A DNA stretch of 12,100 nucleotides from Verrucomicrobiales bacterium (lineage in GTDB: Bacteria > Verrucomicrobiota > Verrucomicrobiia > Verrucomicrobiales > DEV007): positions 1 through 12,100 of the forward strand of contig SLGN01000721.1 of the NCBI GenBank assembly GCA_007123695.1, read 5' to 3'. Made by a program: the position numbers and the translations under genes. The notes under the pieces are model-generated. The model was given only the letters and a program-made list of their open reading frames with translations. It was not told where the DNA came from and ran no database searches. This document shows positions 1 to 7,197 of this stretch, one piece after another. Positions within the stretch are counted from its first letter, which is position 1; each line of letters begins with the position of its first letter.

Positions 1-237
1 AATGGGGAGGGGCGTCGGCAGGCTCGGCGGGATGAGCGGATTGAGGAGATTCTGCTCGAGCGCCGAGCCGCCCCCGCCGCGCGGACCGGGAGACGGCGCG
101 GAGGTGCCGGGCACGGGAATCTCGCGCCGGTCCCCGTCGAGATGGTCGGTGACGAGATACCAAAAGGCGATCGAAATGCCGAGCGAAATGAGCTTCGGCT
201 TCCAATTCTCTGTGAAGAAACGCTTAATTCCCTCCAT
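1..237 (-). CDS. CdaR/YbbR-like regulator of the diadenylate cyclase, N-terminal part (cut by window edge)
   Basis: The visible part is the first 79 residues of a protein that runs off the left edge. It begins with a short basic stretch ([15 protein letters not shown]) followed by one hydrophobic segment at about residues 16-29 ([14 protein letters not shown]), then a proline- and glycine-rich linker. In the CdaR/YbbR family a single N-terminal membrane anchor precedes extracytoplasmic YbbR repeats, and CdaR modulates the cyclase CdaA. The repeats would lie outside the window, so the family call rests on the anchor plus the position immediately downstream of cdaA. The ATG at 237 lies inside the 3' end of cdaA (14-nt overlap) and is preceded by a strong GGAGGAGG, so translation is probably coupled. 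No long ORF line covers it because it is truncated. An unrelated membrane-anchored protein cannot be excluded. Confidence 0.72.
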   Translation of the reverse strand, partial: MEGIKRFFTENWKPKLISLGISIAFWYLVTDHLDGDRREIPVPGTSAPSPGPRGGGGSALEQNLLNPLIPPSLPTPLPI

Positions 238-1033
238 GGCTGTCCTCCTCCTCGTCTTCGGCGTGGCGGCTCACGAGCAGCTCGTCGAGCCGTTCCCGCA
301 GTTCTTCGCCCTCGAGGTCGCGCTCGAGCTTTCCATTGACTGCGATGGAAATGGCGCCCGTCTCCTCGGAGACGACGAGGGCGATGGCGTCGGATTCCTC
401 GGTGATGCCCATGGCGGCCCGGTGGCGCAGACCGATGCTCTGGTCGCTGAGCTCCCGCTGGATGAGCGGAAAGACGCAGCCCGCCCCTGCGATCCGCTCG
501 TCGCCGATGCGCACGATCATGCCGCCGTCGTGCAGGGTCGTGCCATGGTGGAAGACGGTGTAGACGATCTCGGGCGTCAGCTGGCAGTCCATCGCCGTGC
601 CCGTCTCGAGGTATTGCTTCAGGTCGATGCTCCGCTCGATCGCGATGAGGGCTCCGATGCGCTTCCTCGAAAGATGCTCGACGATTTCGATGAGAAGGTC
701 GGCGAGGCGGCGGCGGGCGCCCTCCGTCATCTTGGAGAAGATGCGGTGGCTGCCCAGTTCGGCGAGGGCACGCCGCAGCTCCGGCTGGAAGATCACGACA
801 AGGGCGATCGCCAAGAAGACCGAAACGTAGCGCAGCAGCCACCCGATCACGCTGAGTTCGAGGAAGCGGGAGAGCAGCGAGGTACCGATGAAGAGCACCA
901 CGAGGGAGGTGAATATGCGGGCCCCGCGGGTGGCGCGGAAATAGCGATAGGTCGTGTAGATGATTCCCCAGAGGATCATCACCTCGATGGCCTGGCGCCA
1001 ATGTCGCCCGATGAACTGGATGGTTTCGTCCAT
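224..1033 (-). CDS. cdaA: Membrane-bound diadenylate cyclase CdaA (DacA)
   Basis: It condenses two ATP into the second messenger c-di-AMP, which in studied bacteria controls potassium and osmolyte transport and cell-envelope homeostasis. The protein has 269 residues, close to the usual CdaA length. Three hydrophobic segments lie at about residues 13-30, 38-57 and 62-82, followed by a coiled linker and the DAC domain (about 100-250). Visible motifs are LHDGG at 167-171 (usually LHDGA), GLRHRAAMG at 201-209 with the RHR signature at 203-205, and SEETG at 222-226. The C-terminus is an acidic tail (residues 257-264). The start MDETIQFI is chosen because the first helix follows directly; the open frame continues upstream into galE antisense, with no family similarity. 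A weak GGGGA precedes the ATG. It forms an operon with the downstream CdaR-like gene. The identification is firm; the DGA-to-DGG change is the only oddity. Confidence 0.95.
   Translation of the reverse strand: MDETIQFIGRHWRQAIEVMILWGIIYTTYRYFRATRGARIFTSLVVLFIGTSLLSRFLELSVIGWLLRYVSVFLAIALVVIFQPELRRALAELGSHRIFSKMTEGARRRLADLLIEIVEHLSRKRIGALIAIERSIDLKQYLETGTAMDCQLTPEIVYTVFHHGTTLHDGGMIVRIGDERIAGAGCVFPLIQRELSDQSIGLRHRAAMGITEESDAIALVVSEETGAISIAVNGKLERDLEGEELRERLDELLVSRHAEDEEEDSHGGN
243..253 (-). promoter_or_regulatory. Ribosome binding site of the CdaR-like gene
   Basis: On the minus strand the sequence GAGGAGGAGGA ends 5 nt before the ATG at 237. It lies inside the last codons of cdaA, where it encodes part of the acidic tail. 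This supports the chosen start and the overlap with cdaA. Confidence 0.7.
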
Positions 1034-1288
1034 GGAAGCCGTTTCCCCGCCCTGGCCGCGACGCGTCGGCGGCACCGGCGCGGTGTCCGCCCGCCGCCGG
1101 ACGGTTCTAGCCGGGAGAGCATCTACACTAACACCCCCCGGCGTCTTTGCACCTGTCGGACGGAAAAAACGACGGCAGCCCGGACGCCCCCTAGTCGCCG
1201 GATCAAGTTGCGTTTCGAACCGGATTGCGGGAAAGTCGGCCGATCTGGCGGCAGTCCCCCCGATCCCCCCGATCCGTTCCCCCGAAAA
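1034..1288. other. Divergent intergenic spacer between cdaA and galE
   Basis: This 255-bp spacer must carry the transcription starts of both cdaA (minus) and galE (plus). I could not find a convincing -35/-10 pair in either direction. A TACACT hexamer at 1124-1129 resembles a -10 element but lacks a partner. The spacer has several GC-rich dyads and, just before galE, a cytosine-rich tract. No plausible small gene was seen. Confidence 0.5.
1256..1273 (+). repeat. Two tandem CCCCCCGAT units upstream of galE
   Basis: Two perfect 9-bp units (1256-1264 and 1265-1273) lie 15 nt upstream of the galE ATG and are followed by CCGTTCCCCCGAAAA. They occupy the place where a Shine-Dalgarno sequence would be expected and contain no purine-rich tract. 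Function is unknown; it may be simple sequence. Confidence 0.6.
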
Positions 1289-2269
1289 ATGAAAGTCCTT
1301 GTCACCGGCGGCGCCGGATACATCGGAAGCGTGGCCGTCGATGCCCTGCTCGAGGCCGGGCGCGAAGTCGCCGTCTTCGACAATCTCTACCAAGGCCACC
1401 GCGCCGCAGTGAATCCGCAGGCCGCCTTCTTCGAGGCCGACCTCGCCGACCGCCGGGCCGTCGCCGAAGTCCTCGACGAAGTCCGACCCGATGCGATCAT
1501 GCACTTCGCCGCCTACACTCTGGTGGGCGAATCGGTCGAGGATCCCTGCAAATACCTCGGTGACAGCGTGGCGAACTCCCTCAACCTGATCTCCGCAGCG
1601 GTGGAGAGGGGCGTGGGGCGCTTCATCTTTTCCTCCACCGCGAACCTCTTCGACGAGCCCGAGCGCATCCCCATCGCCGAGACCGAGCGCATCGTGCCCG
1701 GCAGCCCGTACGGCGAGTCGAAATTCTTCGTCGAGCGCATCCTCCACTGGATGCACCGCACCAAGGGGCTGCGCTACGCCGCCCTGCGCTACTTCAACGC
1801 GGCGGGGTGCACCGCCGAGCGCGGCGAGGACCACGATCCCGAGACGCATCTGATCCCTCTCGTGATCCAAGCCGCCCTCGGGCAGAGGCCCTGCATCCGC
1901 ATCTTCGGCGACGACTACCCCACGCCCGACGGCACCTGCGTGCGAGACTACATCCACGTCTCCGACCTCGCGGCGGCGCACCTGCTCGCCCTCGACGCAC
2001 TCGGGGAAAGGGAGGTGCTGAAATACAACCTCGGCAACGGACGGGGCTTCAGCGTGCGCGAAGTCATCGAGACAGTGCGGGCCGTGAGCGGGCGGGAGGT
2101 TCCCGTCGAGATCGCTCCGCGCCGCCCCGGCGATCCTGCCACGCTCGTCGCCGACAGCGGCTCCATCCGGGCGGACCTGGGCTGGATGCCCCGCTACCCC
2201 GATCTCCGTTCCATCGTCGAGAGCGCGTGGAACTGGCACGTGGCTCATCCCTGCGGCTACGAGGATTGA
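1289..2269 (+). CDS. galE: UDP-glucose 4-epimerase
   Basis: It interconverts UDP-glucose and UDP-galactose with bound NAD in the cytoplasm, feeding galactose use and cell-surface polysaccharide synthesis. The 326-residue length fits the extended SDR epimerases. The N-terminal Rossmann glycine motif is TGGAGYIG (residues 6-13), the acidic D31 sits at the end of beta-2, and the DxxxHFAA region is at 68-75. The catalytic set is S115-S116-T117 and Y141-x3-K145 (PYGESK), followed by RYFNAAG (167-173) and the substrate region with [14 protein letters not shown] (215-228). The loop after SST reads ANLFDEP instead of the common AAVYGEP. The ATG at 1289 is chosen because the Rossmann strand starts directly; the frame stays open upstream only as cdaA antisense. 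The start has a pyrimidine-rich leader without a Shine-Dalgarno sequence. A related sugar epimerase activity is possible, but the motifs fit GalE well. Confidence 0.93.
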   Translation: MKVLVTGGAGYIGSVAVDALLEAGREVAVFDNLYQGHRAAVNPQAAFFEADLADRRAVAEVLDEVRPDAIMHFAAYTLVGESVEDPCKYLGDSVANSLNLISAAVERGVGRFIFSSTANLFDEPERIPIAETERIVPGSPYGESKFFVERILHWMHRTKGLRYAALRYFNAAGCTAERGEDHDPETHLIPLVIQAALGQRPCIRIFGDDYPTPDGTCVRDYIHVSDLAAAHLLALDALGEREVLKYNLGNGRGFSVREVIETVRAVSGREVPVEIAPRRPGDPATLVADSGSIRADLGWMPRYPDLRSIVESAWNWHVAHPCGYED

Positions 2270-2325
2270 GCTTGCTTCCGGCCGGTTTCGAAGCATCTTC
2301 TCCCCTGCCTCCAACGAGGTTCCCG

Positions 2326-2399
2326 GCGGGTGTCGTTCAATGGTAGGACGCGAGCTTCCCAAGCTTGAGACCAGGGTTCGATTCCCTGTACCCGCACCA
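2326..2399 (+). tRNA. tRNA-Gly (anticodon CCC)
   Basis: A complete cloverleaf of 74 nt folds by hand. The acceptor stem GCGGGTG pairs with TACCCGC with one G-T pair at its base. The D arm is GTTC/GGAC. The anticodon arm CGAGC/GCTTG carries the loop TTCCCAA, so the anticodon is CCC at 2358-2360 and reads GGG. The T arm CAGGG-TTCGATT-CCCTG is canonical. The discriminator base is A (2396) and the CCA end is encoded at 2397-2399. C2-G71 and C35-C36, known glycine identity elements, are present. It lies 56 nt after galE and could be cotranscribed with it; no separate promoter was recognised. Confidence 0.97.
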
Positions 2400-2422
2400 A
2401 GGACCATGCCGCAAGACCGAAA

Positions 2423-2443
2423 CGATTCACGAAACCGTGATCG
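2423..2443 (-). terminator. Possible terminator of the pbp2-pbp1 operon
   Basis: Read on the minus strand, an 8-bp stem CGATCACG / CGTG-A-ATCG with one bulged base and a 4-nt GTTT loop begins 22 nt after the stop of the last operon gene. It is followed by TTTCGGTCTT, a weak T-rich tail. On the plus strand no T-tract follows it, so it fits the minus-strand operon better than the tRNA. The T-tract is poor and this call is tentative. Confidence 0.35.
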
Positions 2444-2465
2444 GCCCCAGGCAGGCTGGACATTC

Positions 2466-2957
2466 TCAGCCGCGCAGCGCGGGTTCGGGCCCCGCTTTTT
2501 TCCCGTCCGAGGGCTCTTCCGGGTCCGTTTTCGGCGGAGCTGCGGCAGACTCGGCAGCCTGCGGTTGCCCTTTTTCCTTCTTCGAGCGCCGCTGGGGCCG
2601 CCTCCGGAAAACGAAGAGGAGCGAAGCGAGCACGACGTAGGCGAGGCAGACGCCGGTCATCGCGAGGATGAGCCGGGTGTAGGCGTCGTGCAGCACGAGG
2701 GACTCCTTGAGATGGTCGGGGAGGAGGCGCCCGATGCCGAGTCCGCCGCCGACGAGAGCTGCGAGAAAGGCGATCTGGAGCCCGGTGCGGCGCAGCAGCA
2801 GGGAAACGAGGAGGCCCACGAGCATGGTGGCGCCGACGAGCCCGGGAACGGCGGAGCTGGGGACCGGCCCTTCCAAGCCCCGCGCCTGCCATCCGTAGTA
2901 GGCCGAGGCCCCGATGGCGAGAAGGGCGAGGGAGCTGGCGAGGGCGAGGATCCTCAT
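2466..2957 (-). CDS. Small four-helix membrane protein of unknown function
   Basis: I do not recognise this 163-residue protein. It has four hydrophobic segments at about residues 3-22, 37-56, 61-79 and 96-117. After RRRPQRRSKKEK, a strongly basic stop-transfer region, comes a hydrophilic, alanine-, proline- and acid-rich tail of about 35 residues that should lie in the cytoplasm. The first segment could also be an uncleaved signal anchor. The gene is third in the operon: its ATG overlaps the pbp1 stop as ATGA (2957-2954). No Shine-Dalgarno sequence is visible, so translation probably depends on termination of pbp1. Position suggests a partner of the two upstream penicillin-binding proteins, for example in assembly or localisation, but nothing in the sequence proves this. 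Coding status is supported by coherent helices, the tight overlap and a natural stop. Confidence 0.75.
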   Translation of the reverse strand: MRILALASSLALLAIGASAYYGWQARGLEGPVPSSAVPGLVGATMLVGLLVSLLLRRTGLQIAFLAALVGGGLGIGRLLPDHLKESLVLHDAYTRLILAMTGVCLAYVVLASLLFVFRRRPQRRSKKEKGQPQAAESAAAPPKTDPEEPSDGKKAGPEPALRG

Positions 2958-5059
2958 GGACGAGTCGGATCGGGCTGGGCGGGTGCGGAAGAGGAGGCAA
3001 CGGGCGCGTCGCCATTCCGGGCGATCCGGGCGACGATTTCTTCGGCGAGGGGTTTGGCGACCTCTCCGCCGAAGGCGAGCGGACGGATCGGGGCGAAACG
3101 GTCGCGACCGATCCAGAGCCCCCAGGTGTGCGTCTCGTCGAAGCCGAAATGCCAGGCGTCGGTGTAGGTCGGGGTGGTTCCCGATTTTTCGCGCGCTCCG
3201 GGGACGCCCCGGGACACAGGCAGGCTGGACATCACGGCGCGAGCCGTCGTCTCCTTCATCGCGGGGACGGGGGCGTAGGCGGAGGGGCGGGCGACGACGG
3301 CGCCGGCGGGGTCGCGGATTTCGCGGATGAGCCGCAGCGCCGGGGCGGGGCGACCGAAGTTGGGAAAGACGGTGTAGGCGCGGACGAGTTCGGCGAGGCT
3401 GGCCTCGCTCGCGCCGAGGAGGCTGCCGGGGCGGTCCTTGAGCTCCGACGCGATGCCGGCGGTCTCGGCGAGGCTGCGCAGCGGTCCGAGTCCGAGGGCA
3501 AGCCCGAGCCGCGCGCTGGGCGAGTTCTTGGAACGCTTCAACGCCTCGGCGGCGGGGATCTCGCCCTGCCATCGGTTCTCGGGATCTTCGGTGCTCCACT
3601 CTCCGAGAAGCCCGGCGACGGCGCCGAGACCCATGTCGCGGTTGTCGAAGGGGGCGTCGAGCAGGGGGCTCTCCGGCGTGAACTGCCCGCTCTCGTAGGC
3701 GGCGGCGTAGAGGAAGGGCAGGAAGGCCGACCCGGGGGGGCGCTTCGTCTCGACGGTGCGGTCGTATTCGCTGCGCTGGAAGTCGCGGCTGCCGATCGAA
3801 AGGGCGATCTGGCCGGTTTCGTTTTCGATCAGGAGAAAGGCCGCCTCCAGCGGATTTTCGCGTTCCCCGTCTTTCCCGTCTTCGGAGAGGCTGGCGAGAT
3901 GGCGGTCGATGGCCTCGGCCGCCCTTTGCTGGGCGGCGAGATCGACGGTGGTCTCGACGACGTAGTGGTCGAGCGAGGCCGGCGGCTCGGTCCATCGCGC
4001 GGTCTCGGCACGCAGCTCGCGCTCGACTTTGGCGACGAGGTAGGCGATCTGGCCGCGGTGCAGGGAGTCCTCGCGGGAGTCGGCGACGGGTGTGTCGGCG
4101 GCGAGCAGCCGGTCGAGATCGCCCTGCGGGAGCTTGCCGATTTCATGCATGCGGCGCAGGGTCTGGTCGCGCTGGGTGCGGGCGCGGGCCGGATTGACGA
4201 GGGGGGAATAGCGGCTCGGCGAGGGGATGACGCCGCAGATCAGGGCGGACTCGTCGATGGTGAGATCGGCCACCTTTTTCCCGAAATAGCCGCGGGCGGC
4301 GGCGCCGAGCCCGTAGAAGCCGCTGCCGAAGTAGACCCGGTTGAGGTAGTGGACGAGGATCTCGTCCTTGCTGTAGTGCTGTTCGATGCGCACGGCGGCG
4401 GCGATCTCGGAGAGCTTGCGGTCGATCTCCCGGCCTTTCATGCCGTAGACGGCGCGGGCGAGCTGCTGGGTCACGGTGCTGCCGCCTTCGCGGATGGTCT
4501 CGGCGCGGTAGTTGGCGAGGGCGGCGCGGACGGAGCCCATCGGATCGAAGCCGGGGTGCAGGTAGAAGCGCTGGTCCTCGGCGGCGAGCAGGGCGTCGAT
4601 GAAATGCTGCGGAATCTCGTCCCGCTCGACGAGGAGCCGGTTCATCGAGCCGGCCCGGCCGATCTCCACGCCGCGGATGTCCTTGACGAGAGCTCCGACC
4701 TCGGGTCGCCCGACCAGCCCGATGTCGAGGGATTCGCTCGCGTCGTAGTAGTTCCAGCCGACCCCGGCCAAGACGCAGGCGACGAGCACGGCGGCGTAGA
4801 TCGGGGTGAGAAAGAGGATCTGGAAAAACACGACGATGAGATGCAGCCAGACCGGCCGCCGCCGCGGAGGAGGGGGCGCTTTGTCCGTTGCCTCGCCGTC
4901 GCCAGCCGACGGGGCGGCCGATTCGTCGGCTGCGGGAGCGTTTTCGGGGCGCGGTTCGGCAGCTTCCGCCGCGTCTGTCCTGTCTTTCGCGTCCTTCGCG
5001 TCCTTCGCGTCCTTCGCGTCCGCCGAATCGTCCGCGTGTGCCTCTTCGGAACCGCTCAT
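2954..5059 (-). CDS. Class A-type penicillin-binding protein: GT51 glycosyltransferase with a degenerate transpeptidase domain
   Basis: This 701-residue protein should polymerise lipid II into glycan strands at the outer face of the inner membrane. Residues 1-68 form a charged cytoplasmic tail with four DAK repeats, followed by one membrane segment (about 70-103). The GT51 domain (about 120-305) has the catalytic glutamate in AAEDQRFY (E161), GGSTVTQQLAR (192-202), KLSEIAAAVRIEQHYSKDEI (215-234) and YLNRVYFGSGFYG (238-250), all as in active enzymes. The transpeptidase domain (about 400-675) has S-K-N (510-512) and K-S-G-T-T (625-629), but the SxxK box reads PGSAFLPF (442-449): S444 is kept and the lysine is Leu447 (CTG, 3719-3721). 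Transpeptidation should therefore be lost or severely reduced. The ATG at 5059 overlaps the pbp2 stop and has a strong AAGGAGGA. It has the PBP1A layout without the large extra domains of some PBP1 proteins. Confidence 0.93.
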   Translation of the reverse strand: MSGSEEAHADDSADAKDAKDAKDAKDRTDAAEAAEPRPENAPAADESAAPSAGDGEATDKAPPPPRRRPVWLHLIVVFFQILFLTPIYAAVLVACVLAGVGWNYYDASESLDIGLVGRPEVGALVKDIRGVEIGRAGSMNRLLVERDEIPQHFIDALLAAEDQRFYLHPGFDPMGSVRAALANYRAETIREGGSTVTQQLARAVYGMKGREIDRKLSEIAAAVRIEQHYSKDEILVHYLNRVYFGSGFYGLGAAARGYFGKKVADLTIDESALICGVIPSPSRYSPLVNPARARTQRDQTLRRMHEIGKLPQGDLDRLLAADTPVADSREDSLHRGQIAYLVAKVERELRAETARWTEPPASLDHYVVETTVDLAAQQRAAEAIDRHLASLSEDGKDGERENPLEAAFLLIENETGQIALSIGSRDFQRSEYDRTVETKRPPGSAFLPFLYAAAYESGQFTPESPLLDAPFDNRDMGLGAVAGLLGEWSTEDPENRWQGEIPAAEALKRSKNSPSARLGLALGLGPLRSLAETAGIASELKDRPGSLLGASEASLAELVRAYTVFPNFGRPAPALRLIREIRDPAGAVVARPSAYAPVPAMKETTARAVMSSLPVSRGVPGAREKSGTTPTYTDAWHFGFDETHTWGLWIGRDRFAPIRPLAFGGEVAKPLAEEIVARIARNGDAPVASSSAPAQPDPTRP
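4986..5021. repeat. Four perfect 9-bp tandem repeats within pbp1
   Basis: Four exact copies of TTCGCGTCC (plus strand) run without interruption. Read on the coding strand they encode D-A-K four times in the cytoplasmic N-terminal tail of the class A-type PBP (residues 13-26). The unit is a multiple of three, so copy-number change would alter tail length without breaking the frame. Confidence 0.9.
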
Positions 5060-7116
5060 GGCGCGAATCCTCCTTCGCCCCGGGAGTTGCGTGCCTCGCG
5101 TCGGCCGCCGCCAAAGAGAAAGCGGAAGAGGCCGCGGGGCTGGCTGCGCGGGCGGAAGCCCTCCACTGTGATCTCCTCGGGAGCGGGGGCGGCCGCGACG
5201 ATGGAGGAAATCTGGCGCGAAGGGCCATCGGGCAGGGTCACGGCGTAGGTTTCCGGGTCTCCGTAGACGGTGCGCAGCACGCCGGAGGCGATAGGCGCGG
5301 CGTTGCGGCCTCCGCTGAGGGTTTCGCGGCCTTTCCCATGGCTGACGGCGGCGAAGGCGATGCGCGGCCGATCGGCATCGACCCATCCCGCGAACCAGGC
5401 GAGCGACTTCTTCGAACCGCCCGAAGACCACTGCGAGGTGCCGGTTTTTCCGTAGACCACGGGATTGCGCATCGAGGCGCCGCCGGCGGTTCCGGAACCG
5501 TGGTTGACCACGCCCCAGAGCCCGTCGCGGATGATGTCGAGGTCGCTCGGCCGCAGGCCGAGGGATTGGGCCACGGTCGGTTGGAAGTAGCCGGTGGCTT
5601 CGCCGCTGCGGGCGTCGAGCGTCTCGCGCACCAACCGGGGGCGCGGCACGTAGGCGCCGTTGGCCAGTCCGGCCATGGCGAGGGCCATCTGCACGGGGGA
5701 GACGAGGACGCGACCCTGGCCGATGGCGTAGTTGGCGAGGCTGCGCGGATCGTTGTAGGTCTCGGGATCGGGAATATTGCCGGGCGAGACCGAGGGCAGC
5801 GGCAGTTCGGGGGCGATGCCGAAGCCGAATCGCAGGCTCATGTCGGTGATGGGGGCCGCCCCGGTGTTGAGCGCAGCTTGGTAGAACCAGGTGTTGCACG
5901 ACCGCACGAGGGCGTAGCGCACGTCCATGAGGCCCTCCGAAGTAGAGCTGTGGTTCTTGAAGTAGCGCCCCGCGATCATCATCCCGGCAGGGCCGGGGTA
6001 GAGAGTGCGCGTTCCCCGGATCTGTCCCGCCCGCATTCCCGCGAGGGCGACGAAAGGCTTGAAGGTCGAGCCCGGCGGATAGGCGCCGGTCGCGGCGCGG
6101 TCGAAGAGCGGGGCCTCTTCGCTTTCGGCTAGGGCGGCGTAGGTGTCGCGCGAGATGCCGCCTTCGAAGAGGTTAGGGTCGAAGGAAGGATAGGAGACCA
6201 TCGCGAGGATGTCGCCGGTGTCGGCATCGACGGCCACGAAGGCACCGGGACGCCCGCTGCGCTCGAGCTGCTCGCGCGCAAGGCGCTGCATCCCCATGTG
6301 CAGGGTTAGCACCACGGTGTCGCCGGGCTTCGCCTCGCGGGAGATTTCCTGGTGCCGGACCGCGCCCTGGGGGTCGATGAGGCGGAGCAGCTCCCCCTCT
6401 TCGCCGCGCAGCACCTCGTCGAGGGTCTTCTCCATTCCGGCGCGGCCTTCGGTGGGGGGCCAGAGGTATTCGACCCGTCCGAAGGGTCCCCTCTGGTCGG
6501 GCAGGGACACCCCGATGTAGCCAAGGAGATGGGCCCCGAGTTCGGCCTCGGGATACTCCCGCACGTAGAGGGGCTCGAGCGCGCAGTCCACAGGCAGCAG
6601 GTCCTCGGGCATGCATTGGAAGGAAGCCGGCAGATTGGAGGTCAGGGCGAAGGGGAGCCAGGCGCGGTGCTCGAAGTGGCGCCGGATCTCGTCGTCGGGA
6701 GTCTTCAGAAAGGGCAGATCGTCGGCGAACTCGCCGCGCAGCGCGCGAACCCTCGCGACCGCTTCGTCGGCGTCGGACGCTGTCTCGCCGAGGCGCACGA
6801 CGAGACGGGTGCCGATGCGGTTGCGGGCGAGCACGACGCCGTCGGACGAAAAGACGAGGCTGCGGGGCGCGGGCACCCGGAAGGTTTCGAGCCGCCAGTC
6901 GGGCAGGCTCGACATCGGCGTGGGGCCGTGCTCGATCCGGGAATACTGGACGAGAGGCACCTGCTCGAAGGCTGGTCTGGCGGATAGGGGCTCTGCAGCT
7001 CGCCCGTGCTTCGCCGCCAACGACAGAAGCGCCGCAAGAAAAACCGCGGCGGCAGCGGGAAAGAACCCGCCGCGTCGGCTTGCACAGTTTCGGTTCGCTT
7101 CGAGGGCTGGGCACAT
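5056..7116 (-). CDS. Class B penicillin-binding protein (PBP2-like D,D-transpeptidase)
   Basis: This 686-residue protein should crosslink peptidoglycan in the periplasm while anchored by an N-terminal hydrophobic segment (about residues 18-35). The segment is followed by GRA-AEP, so cleavage as a signal peptide is also conceivable. A PBP2-type pedestal domain follows (about 75-290), with AGMEKTLDEVLRG (226-238) as the conserved GxE...LRG box. The transpeptidase domain (about 290-620) carries all three motifs: S350-TF-K353 in YPPGSTFKPF, S406-C-N408, and K557-T-G559 in YGKTGTSQW. In the pedestal, the usual RGxIxDRNG signature is changed to RSLVFSSDG (85-93). The C-terminus adds about 65 residues, ending in a basic segment. 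It is the first gene of a three-gene operon, with a promoter and a GGAG site upstream. It could be the elongation enzyme (mrdA-like), but no rodA or mreCD lies nearby, so I give no symbol. Confidence 0.94.
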   Translation of the reverse strand: MCPALEANRNCASRRGGFFPAAAAVFLAALLSLAAKHGRAAEPLSARPAFEQVPLVQYSRIEHGPTPMSSLPDWRLETFRVPAPRSLVFSSDGVVLARNRIGTRLVVRLGETASDADEAVARVRALRGEFADDLPFLKTPDDEIRRHFEHRAWLPFALTSNLPASFQCMPEDLLPVDCALEPLYVREYPEAELGAHLLGYIGVSLPDQRGPFGRVEYLWPPTEGRAGMEKTLDEVLRGEEGELLRLIDPQGAVRHQEISREAKPGDTVVLTLHMGMQRLAREQLERSGRPGAFVAVDADTGDILAMVSYPSFDPNLFEGGISRDTYAALAESEEAPLFDRAATGAYPPGSTFKPFVALAGMRAGQIRGTRTLYPGPAGMMIAGRYFKNHSSTSEGLMDVRYALVRSCNTWFYQAALNTGAAPITDMSLRFGFGIAPELPLPSVSPGNIPDPETYNDPRSLANYAIGQGRVLVSPVQMALAMAGLANGAYVPRPRLVRETLDARSGEATGYFQPTVAQSLGLRPSDLDIIRDGLWGVVNHGSGTAGGASMRNPVVYGKTGTSQWSSGGSKKSLAWFAGWVDADRPRIAFAAVSHGKGRETLSGGRNAAPIASGVLRTVYGDPETYAVTLPDGPSRQISSIVAAAPAPEEITVEGFRPRSQPRGLFRFLFGGGRREARNSRGEGGFAP
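5068..5075 (-). promoter_or_regulatory. Strong ribosome binding site of the class A-type PBP gene
   Basis: AAGGAGGA on the minus strand, 8 nt before the ATG at 5059, lies within the last codons of pbp2. It decides the start and shows that this gene can be initiated independently, although it also overlaps the pbp2 stop. Confidence 0.75.
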
Positions 7117-7125
7117 GGCGGACGG

Positions 7126-7129
7126 CTCC
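7126..7129 (-). promoter_or_regulatory. Ribosome binding site of pbp2
   Basis: GGAG on the minus strand, 9 nt before the ATG at 7116, supports that start over internal alternatives. Confidence 0.55.
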
Positions 7130-7155
7130 AGGGTCGGTAGGGCCGGTTTTCGGAA

Positions 7156-7184
7156 ATCCTAGAGCGGGAGGCGGAGAAGTTCAA
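7156..7184 (-). promoter_or_regulatory. Candidate sigma70-type promoter for the pbp2-pbp1 operon
   Basis: On the minus strand TTGAAC (7184-7179) is separated by exactly 17 bp from TAGGAT (7161-7156). Each hexamer matches the consensus at four of six positions. Predicted transcription would start near 7149, giving a leader of about 33 nt that holds the GGAG site. Confidence 0.5.
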
Positions 7185-7197
7185 GCCTAGTCGCCAT

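Noticed and set aside
1108..1129. Possible promoter with TACACT upstream of galE
   Set aside because: No -35 hexamer at a suitable distance on the plus strand, and the reverse reading gave none either.
2..1288. Long plus-strand open frame continuous with galE
   Set aside because: It is antisense to cdaA and kept open by high GC. Family similarity starts exactly at [13 protein letters not shown], so the upstream part is not coding.
1034..2407. Upstream extension of the cdaA frame on the minus strand
   Set aside because: It crosses the tRNA and the antisense of galE and has no CdaA-like sequence before MDETIQFI.
2448..3232. 16-bp direct repeat CAGGCAGGCTGGACAT at 2448-2463 and 3217-3232
   Set aside because: One copy is intergenic and the other encodes conserved PBP sequence; no flanking inverted repeats or mobile gene. 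Probably chance in GC-rich DNA.
3128..5248. 706-codon plus-strand frame antisense to the class A-type PBP
   Set aside because: Gly/Ala/Asp-rich low-complexity translation typical of antisense of GC-rich genes; the minus strand carries clear GT51 motifs.
5060..5899. Upstream extension of the class A-type PBP frame
   Set aside because: It lies over the pbp2 coding region and is an arginine-rich shadow; the ATG at 5059 has a strong ribosome site and the ATGA overlap.
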